A stretch of 64,000 nt of DNA. It comes from Glycine soja (lineage: Eukaryota > Streptophyta > Magnoliopsida > Fabales > Fabaceae). The first letter of the stretch is position 1, and every line of letters starts with the position of its first letter. This document shows, in pieces, positions 57,001-64,000 of the stretch. The notes under the pieces were generated by a model. That model was given only the letters and a program-made list of their open reading frames with translations, was not told where the DNA came from and searched no databases. Both the position numbers and the translations under genes were made by a program. The stretch spans positions 51,063,928 to 51,127,927 of the forward strand of contig NC_041019.1 of assembly GCF_004193775.1 (NCBI RefSeq), written 5' to 3'.

Positions 57001-59360
57001 GTTGAATTGCTTATGTTATTAAAATATGTATTTCTAGTCATGTTGTTGGACCACGCCATCCTTTAAGGAAGGATCCAAGCCTGGATTATGATGTCAGCAG
57101 CGATGAGGAATGGGAAGAGGTACACTGAATTTTTGTTTAATTGAAATAATATACAAATACAATGGAGGCCATCCATCTATTAACAACATTCTGTCCTTTT
57201 TAGGAGGAACCTGGTGAAAGTCTTTCTGATTGTGATAAAGATGAAGAGGAATGTCAAGAGGAATGTACAAAGTCTGATGAAGAAAGTGAAGATGGGTTCT
57301 TTGTACCAGATGGATATCTTTCTGAGGATGAGGTAGAGGTTTGGTGTTTTTACTGGCATCACCTAGAACAGTAATTGACATCTGTTTGAGAATTTGAAAG
57401 CCACTACAACTTTTTAGTAAAATTTCTTTTATTTATATGTAGGGTGCACAAGTGGACAGAATGGAAATAGATGATGACATTGACGGGGCTGATAGCTCCC
57501 CTAGCTGTAAGAATGACATAGAGAGCGAGGAATTTTGTGCTTTACTTCGGCAGCAGAAATATCTAAATAATTTGACAGAGCATGCTCTCCGGAAAAATCA
57601 ACCCTTGATTATATCAAATTTGATTAATGACAAGGACCTTTCATCTGATCACAATATTAGTGGTACTCCTAAGCTGGAGCAGATGTGCTTGCAAGCCTTG
57701 AGTATGTATGTAATTCCTGGCATCTCATGTATAGAAATATATGTGGATAAAATGCAAGACGAGGACCAAGAAGTCTGCCTCTCTACTGGTAAAAGTGGTG
57801 CTAGTCCAATATCTGGTGTAGCTGTCATACCTGACTCAGACCTACCCATAATTGTAAGTTATGCATCTGAGTTGCAAATTATCAAATATCTATCAAGATG
57901 TGTGTGAAGTTTGCTAGACATAATTTAGTCAAAAGTTTAAAGTCAAGTTGGTTGAGGGATCAATTAATCAGTTGAGCTGACACGTGCCAGGTGCAGGTTG
58001 ATTTGGGAAAGCTGCCCTTTTTTTATTTTCTTTCTTTTTAATATATGGCTTATTTTTATGGCATATCATGCAAGTTTTATCACCTTAAAAGATTTTATTA
58101 ACATTTTCAGGTGACTACTATTCAAAGTTGTTCTCAAGGTATGAATAAAGTGTTAGTGTCTTTGCAACAGAAGTTCCCTTCTGTATCTAAGTCCTTATTG
58201 AAGAATAAAGTGCGTGAAGTATCTGACTATGTTGATAACCGCTTGCAGGTTAGTATGGGCGATCTAGCAATTGCTGCTAAGTTTTATAGTGAAAGTCATT
58301 GAATTAACGGTTTAAGTACAATTTGCAAGTGCATATATATTAACCTCCTCACAATTGTGTAGATGTATGAATCTAGCACAATCTATACCAATTAAACTTT
58401 TTACAGATGTGATTAGTTGTGATCCTAGGTGTGTTGTATAAATATCATTTCTTCCCCTAAAAATCCTTAATGCTGCTAAGAATTTCCATGAACTTAACCC
58501 TGTTGGGGCCCTAAGGTGGATAGTAGTCACAAGTAATCACCTACATACATTTGACCCACAATGAACTTAGGCGGTTAAATATGGAGTGGACATGCCATGT
58601 TTCAACTTTATCAATTGATTTTACATTGAATTGGATTCTTATGGAGTTGAGATGAACCAAAGCCATGTGGTAATTTGCAATATTGCTACCAAATCTTCAA
58701 AGCTGGTTCTCCTGCTCTTTGGCCGACAAATGATTCAGAAAGTCAATGGGGATCTTTACCATTATTTTTATCCTGACTCCAAGAACAGATGTTTAGCATG
58801 AACTAACTGATTTTTCCTTCCACCGATGTGCCTTCTAGTGCTGATGTCAGTCTGGATGAATATATTGAACCTTTGGTCACGTTTTTTCAATAAAATTTTC
58901 TTGATCATTTAGATGCTGACCTGTAAATGTTGAATTTCTGCATCATGTGCTAAAAACCAATGATGTGTTGACTGTCTGGGGATTATATATATACTGCTTC
59001 GTGATTTGAGTCTAAGTGTATATCTACTATGCTGAATTTTTTTATCTCATTTTTATCCAGGTGAAGAAAGAAGTTCTGGATAAGCTTGGCTCGGCAGTTA
59101 AACCTGGTATGCTATCTTGAGTCTTGACTGTCCCAAGCACTTCACCCGAAGTCTTAATGTTTGTTTCAATTTCTAAACTATGTCTGGTTGAACTTGCAGA
59201 AAAAAGCAGTGGGGGACCAAGGAGCATTGCTGCATTTTTTTCAAAAAGGTGCTTGCCCCCGACTGGGGAAGGTTCGAAACCTGGTGAAACTTCACCACTG
59301 CCACCCCTGAAATCATCTTCTGCCATTGATGAACGACCGCAAAGTTCATATAACATATAA
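54011..59360 (+). CDS. FAS1: Chromatin assembly factor 1 large subunit (FASCIATA1), 848 aa
   Basis: FAS1 (p150) with FAS2 and MSI1 forms CAF-1, which loads H3-H4 onto newly replicated DNA. Twelve exons join in frame: 54011-54535, 54659-54758, 55418-55565, 55657-55786, 56024-56385, 56473-56787, 57038-57119, 57204-57332, 57443-57853, 58111-58248, 59061-59106, 59200-59360. The N-terminal part contains EESYLPLSKLVDEIHDKL, RVSYGVPNADADVLED and SCLWCWE. A charged KER region (about 258-355) is followed by QKQASIMERFLKRSK, then WRSLGQ and LLQFDKSHRPAFYGVWP. An acidic region (about 537-597) contains SSDEEWEEEEPGES and GYLSEDE. The C-terminal part contains TTIQSCSQGMNKV and SIAAFFSKRCLPP. QASIMERFL and SIAAFF resemble PCNA-binding boxes (inference). 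Length is close to Arabidopsis FAS1 (815 aa). One intron uses a GC donor. The start is the first ATG after a GC-richer leader. Confidence 0.95.
56386..56472 (+). other. Non-canonical GC-AG intron in FAS1
   Basis: The only join that keeps the frame and the conserved DIRK-TQFSSW alignment (Arabidopsis DIRR-EHFASW, same length) puts the donor at CGCAA|GCAAGT and the acceptor at TTTTCAG|GACAC. The donor matches the GC-AG consensus AG|GCAAGT. A GT donor four bases downstream (GCAA|GTATC) would leave the next exon out of frame. Confidence 0.85.
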
Positions 59361-60403
59361 TCTCTGACATCTTGTTGCTCAGTGGCATTTTACTATTTTC
59401 AGATTTCTTAGTACCGACTCTGTAAAAGTTGGAGATAGTGTGGGGTTGCACTTGATGCTCGTTTACCACTGTAGGCAAGTTCCTGATTACCATTGTCAAT
59501 GCTCCCTCGACTTTGTTTTGCTAGCTTGTACTTGATAAAAGTTTATGTTAACTTATTGTAAAAAGAGAATACTGTTTGCACCCCATTTTTTTTCGATTCT
59601 TTTATTAAGCCTCTTTGCGTGATTGATTTATATTTGTCCTTACTCAATTTAAAATTGTGAAGGATCATTTATTTGAATTTATTAAACTCTAAATATATGG
59701 AATAAGTCTGTGAAATTAAAATTACAAATATTATTTATTAAATTAAGGCTTATTATTGTTATTGTTAAAACAATTGAGATTTTTCAAATTTTTAGGAGTT
59801 ATTTTTAAAATACATTAATTTTTAAAATTCATATTTATTAATAGTAACTTCAGGTTTGAATAAGCTTAGTGATACTAGATGACTTATGAATATTTTTATA
59901 GATCAAAGAAATAATTAGAGAAATGATAGAAGTAATTTTATAAAGCTAATCCTATTACTAATATTATATTAAAAAAACTAAAATAACACTTATTAGATAA
60001 GTTAAAAAAGTAATTAATATTACATTAATATTTTAAGTGTCAAATCAAATTTTACAAAGTGACTCAGCCAGCACGATAACTTGTTGCATACTGCATCGGT
60101 ATTTTTTGGTTCTTCAAACAATAAGCTTAAACCATAATACACCATCTTCAACCCATGCAAAACCACTAAACCGTAGTGCATACAGCATAAGCTTAAAGAA
60201 TACAGACAACACAAATATCATCGTGAATGATGAGAAGAATATCCAAACAACCAGCCCTCTCTTGCCACTTGATGGGTCTTTAATATTTGTTGAATCCGGC
60301 TAGCTTCAACCAATTCTAACACCGACCACGCAACCACAAAGTGCATCCTTTGGTTGTATTCAAAACAGGGAGACTTGGCACATGTGAACCTCTGGAACAA
60401 GTT
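59361..60403. other. Convergent intergenic region
   Basis: Contains the 3' untranslated ends of FAS1 (left) and of the metallophosphoesterase gene (right, minus strand). AT-rich in the middle (59640-60010). No supported gene; the short frames near 60020-60400 overlap each other and have no domain. Confidence 0.5.
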
Positions 60404-63400
60404 TCATTCAGCACTTCTGGTTTTGCTGATAGCATGTGCCAACAACAAGGGGATTGATATACCATAGCCTAAGAAATGGAGTACTGGGTTCATCTCATAA
60501 GCTTTTAGAAGAGTTCTGCAATTCTGTAATGGAATAGTAGTAAATCACAAAATGAAGAAAACAAGAAGGAAATAAAAAGCAAAAAGCAAGGACAATCAAA
60601 AAAATGTCTGGAATTAGTAAAAGTACAAAATTTAGGTGTAGTACTTTAAGTGTTTTTAGTGTTACTTTCTCTAGCTAAAACAGTTTTATCTTAGGTACTA
60701 GTACTAATCTTTAATATTGAGTATTGACCTCCATTGTGTAGGTTATTAAGGTTTAACTTTTAATTTTTTTTCTGAGAGAATAGTACTAAAACTCTAAAAA
60801 CACCTAAGGTAATGTATCTATATTTTTTGTCATCCCCCCTCCCACCACCACCAAAAAAGAGAAACTTATAATTGTTATCCTGTTAAACCAACCTGTTTTG
60901 ATTTGGTTAACGCACTACATCCTTTATTAACTATCCTTTGGGCTCCTCTACTATAATTGATGCATACTATTTGTCTACAGTGTTGCTTGCAAGGACCGCA
61001 CTGCAAAGTACAGTACTAGTTTAATGCCTTACCATAAAATGCTTCCAACATATTGCCAAGCACACCACAAAAAGAAGCTTCCGAATCAATCGCTTGCTAA
61101 GGTGAACATTAGATACCATGCTGCCATTCAATACAGATTTTCTAGAGTCCATACAAATATCATCTTTTTTCTTTACCAAAAATGCTAACATGTGTTCCCG
61201 GTAAATTGCTCTTTCAGCCGTCAGAGCACCAGTGACCAAAATTGCAGGCAAAACCACAAATAATAGATGGGGAAGAACCACCACCATAATATCTGGAGAC
61301 CCAACATACTCAACCTTCCCCTTTCCATTAGAAGTCTCTATGGCCCAACCCATATAGGTCATGTATACCATATTTTTCCCTTCAGTAAAAACTTGCCCCA
61401 TAAACCAGGGGCACAACATAAGATAAAATAGGTATCCTATCCAACCAAACCATAATGTGGGGATCCTGCAGAGCTCCTGGAGAAACCATAATACACCATT
61501 TACTATGCCTTTATTGGCGATGAAGTTCTTGTAAGTGTATATCTTCTTTGGAAAAACAAGAAGAGCTTTTGGAAGAAGAAGGAAGATGAACAAAAAGTAA
61601 AGAGCAGACCAAAATAATGGGTAATAAAGGGAAGCCCATTGACATCCCATGACCAAAAACTCCTTCCAGCCCCATGAAAGTTTGAGGCTATGACCATTGA
61701 TAGAAAACGGCCTCAATTCAGTCAAAGTTGATCTGCCTGCGATGTCATTTGCTTCGATTTGAAGCCAAAACCTATCAGGAGAAGCATCCTCAAATGCTCT
61801 GTAATTCCATGGAGCAACATAGAGGTTCCCCCTGGAGTTATCACCAGAATGCTTGATCATCTGAGTTTCTAGAACTAAATCAAGGTTTCCAGATCGTGAA
61901 TCATAGACTCTAGCTACAACTGATACAATTGGAGAAAGAGAAAATACCAGAGCTCGGATTGTCTCATAAGATGAAGGGGCCACAGATTGACATTCATAGT
62001 TGTGACGGCATGAAGATGTTAACATGAAGCGAGAGTCTAATGGAAAAGTGGGCAATATAATTGCACGTTTGGTCCCAGATTTGAAATCAGTATCAACATA
62101 TGAAACATGGCCTCTATCAATGGCTAGAATTCGAAAAGCTCTACTCTTTCTCCAATCCCCCATCTCCCACTCCCAAAACTCTTGAATTGGTGGGGCTCCC
62201 ATTGAACAGTTTGCAGTACTTTCAAAAGAACTCTGGTGTATATTAAACTGAAAAAGTTTCTGCAAGGATGATGAATGATCATCCAGTTGATGGTGCCGCT
62301 TTAAGTTCATACCAAATTTAGTATGGAGATGCCCACACAGGTAAGCTGATATGGAATGCTTTAGGAAAACATCTTCCAATGTCCTTCCAGAACTAGAGGG
62401 TGCAGAAAATGAGAGTGGAAAATGCCCAAAGGAAATTTTGGTAACTAGTTTTTCTGACTGTGAATCCCACTGTGAGAGTTCCAAGTCTAGGTCCTTTAGT
62501 AATTGATCAGTGGGATGCCCAAAAAGATTCGTTGGACCTCGTAAGCCAGTTAACATTGTGCTATCAAACCCAACAAAGAGATGTTTCCAGTCTCGAGTCT
62601 GTGTGATACATAAAAATGAGTAAGGAAGAACATCATAGCATCAAGCAATATAATAATATAAAAAAATAAGCCAACTGTTAGAGAGCTCTCAAATTCTCAA
62701 TTCTTTGGTCTAGTCCAAACATATAAATGAATATTTTTCCAAACTCTGATTTTGCAGCATTATTATTCAGAACTGAAGAATATATTGACCAACAAGAATG
62801 GTTCAAAAGTTAATCCACAAAATGACAGAGGACAAAAATAACACTTTGGCAAGTTCAATTAATATTGGTTAGTCTTTTTCTAGCAAAAGCATTTTGAAGT
62901 CAGAAAACATATATTGGAGTAAGAAAGGATGAGAGCCCCTCCCTCAGTTTTATTAATATTGATATTTAGTCTCTTAGAGTTTAACTCACCTAAAGCTAAG
63001 CTTCAATTTAAAGGTAAAGTAAACAGTTATAACACATCTTGAGAAAAATCAAGGAACTAGGTTTTAACAACTTTATAATTCATCACATGTGTGTGAATTT
63101 TTATCATGGTTTCAAGTTACAACAGTAAATTTTATCGTCAATGGTTACAATTTACAACCCTCACTTCCATGATGCAAATGGAGTCTGTTAAATGATCCAT
63201 TTCAATTTCATAGAATGATATTTACTTAAGAGTAAATGAAAGGGCGACACTGACCTCAAGGGTTACACTATTGACGCTCCCATTTCTTCCTAACTGCCCA
63301 TTGATGCTGTATTTAGAAAAGAAATCAAAGGAAGCACCGACAACCGGAACACCAAAACTGTCATGGTTGCCTCTGAGGTCAAAAAACAAGCTCTTCTGGA

Positions 63401-64000
63401 GTCTACTTCTCTTAATAACAGTGTCCAGTACAGTCCGGTATTCCACCCATTCATCCTCATTCTGCTTCATTGTCAGCAAATCCTTGCTTTTACCATCTAG
63501 TACATAATAACATCCACAATGTTAGAACAAAGAGTTTAATTTTTATACACGTTCAGTTGTCAACTAATCAGAAACCACCTCTAAATATAATTTTTGGAGT
63601 TTCATTTTAATGTAATATCAATGTAAAGATTTTTCCTGTGTCAACTAATCAGAAATCCTCACAGGTTATATAGCAGGTAAGACTTTTAAAATAATTACCA
63701 TAAAAATTAATAATCTTATCAGTCATGGCAAGCTGTGAACTGTGATCGGATGAATGATAATATAAAAAACCTTAAAGTAAACTTTTACTCTTTCAATGCA
63801 TTCTTGTTAAATTCTAACTTTTGAAGTACGCGAAATGTTAGTAACACAATAGTCTCTATAATTTATTGAAAATGCATTCTACTTAAATTCTTAGAACAAA
63901 TCCTCAACATAATTATTTGACACCCCAGAAACATGATCAGCTTAAAAATTGAAACTTGAAAGGTGAGTAGTGACAGTGATGGAAGATAGGAGGAACCTGT
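60404..64000 (-). CDS. TMEM62-like transmembrane metallophosphoesterase, 5' end beyond window
   Basis: Homologous to Arabidopsis putative metallophosphoesterase At3g03305 (about 740 aa). Substrate unknown. Coding order: 64000-63997 (only ACAG of an exon, inferred), 63496-63255, 62598-61033, 60523-60404. 643 codons plus stop are present, so about 100 N-terminal residues lie outside the window. Catalytic motifs visible are FDLRGNHDSFGVP, KISFGHFPLS and YLCGHLHTKFG, the GNHD and GHxH metal-binding signatures of calcineurin-like phosphatases. The first Asp motif is outside the window. A beta-rich middle (WEWEMGDWRKSRAFRILAID) is followed by four to five membrane segments (LYYPLFWSALYFLFIFLLLP; LWFGWIGYLFYLMLC; MVVVLPHLLFVVLPAI; LLFVVCLAICWKHFM; GYGISIPLLLAHAIS). 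The long exon looks terminated by a stop 12 nt after its donor (ATG|GTAAGG), but splicing to 60523-60404 restores the conserved tail. Confidence 0.92.

Noticed and set aside
30179..59360. Functional cluster of chromatin genes (SYN4 and FAS1)
   Set aside because: A photorespiration gene on the other strand lies between them and there is no shared regulatory sequence. Proximity is taken as chance.
1..64000. tRNA, rRNA or snoRNA genes
   Set aside because: No cloverleaf-type A/B box pairs or rRNA-like blocks were recognised by eye. A tRNAscan or Infernal run would be decisive.

Overview
The window is nuclear DNA from a flowering plant, most likely a legume of the soybean (Glycine) type. This is inferred from the split, intron-rich genes with GT–AG introns, the AT-rich spacers full of MITE, SINE and LTR debris, and close family resemblance to known eudicot proteins. 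Species cannot be proven from the sequence alone. Exon boundaries were read by eye from splice consensus, reading-frame continuity and recalled family sequence. No transcript or database evidence was available.

Layout. (1) 331-2570 (+): an unrecognised multi-pass membrane protein whose N-terminal exons arose by tandem exon+intron duplication. (2) 5892-14329 (+): a 14-coding-exon LETM1 gene (mitochondrial inner-membrane cation/proton exchange), ending in an EF-hand. (3) 17208-17780 (-): an intronless plant four-helix membrane protein, with a broken copia element just beyond its 3' end. (4) 17.9-29.6 kb: a gene desert with AT microsatellites, a foldback MITE-like element, a diverged repeat pair around a degraded coding remnant, and a 2.9-kb probable solo LTR with a 5-bp target duplication. 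(5) 30179-44395 (+): a RAD21/SCC1 kleisin of the SYN4 type (cohesin), with a near-perfect 50-bp-arm hairpin in intron 1. (6) 47180-52853 (-): chloroplast phosphoglycolate phosphatase PGLP1 (photorespiration). (7) 54011-59360 (+): FAS1, the large subunit of chromatin assembly factor 1, with a palindromic E2F site upstream and one GC-AG intron. (8) 60404-64000 (-): the C-terminal 643 codons of a TMEM62-like metallophosphoesterase (At3g03305 type), cut by the right edge.

These are independent single-copy-type genes, not an operon or cluster. SYN4 and FAS1 both serve S-phase chromatin, but their closeness is probably chance. I found no convincing undescribed multi-gene system. The most interesting signals are the exon-duplication history of the first gene, including a splice acceptor that arose inside former exon sequence, the intronic hairpin in SYN4, the palindromic E2F site and GC-AG intron of FAS1, and several intact mobile-element boundaries.
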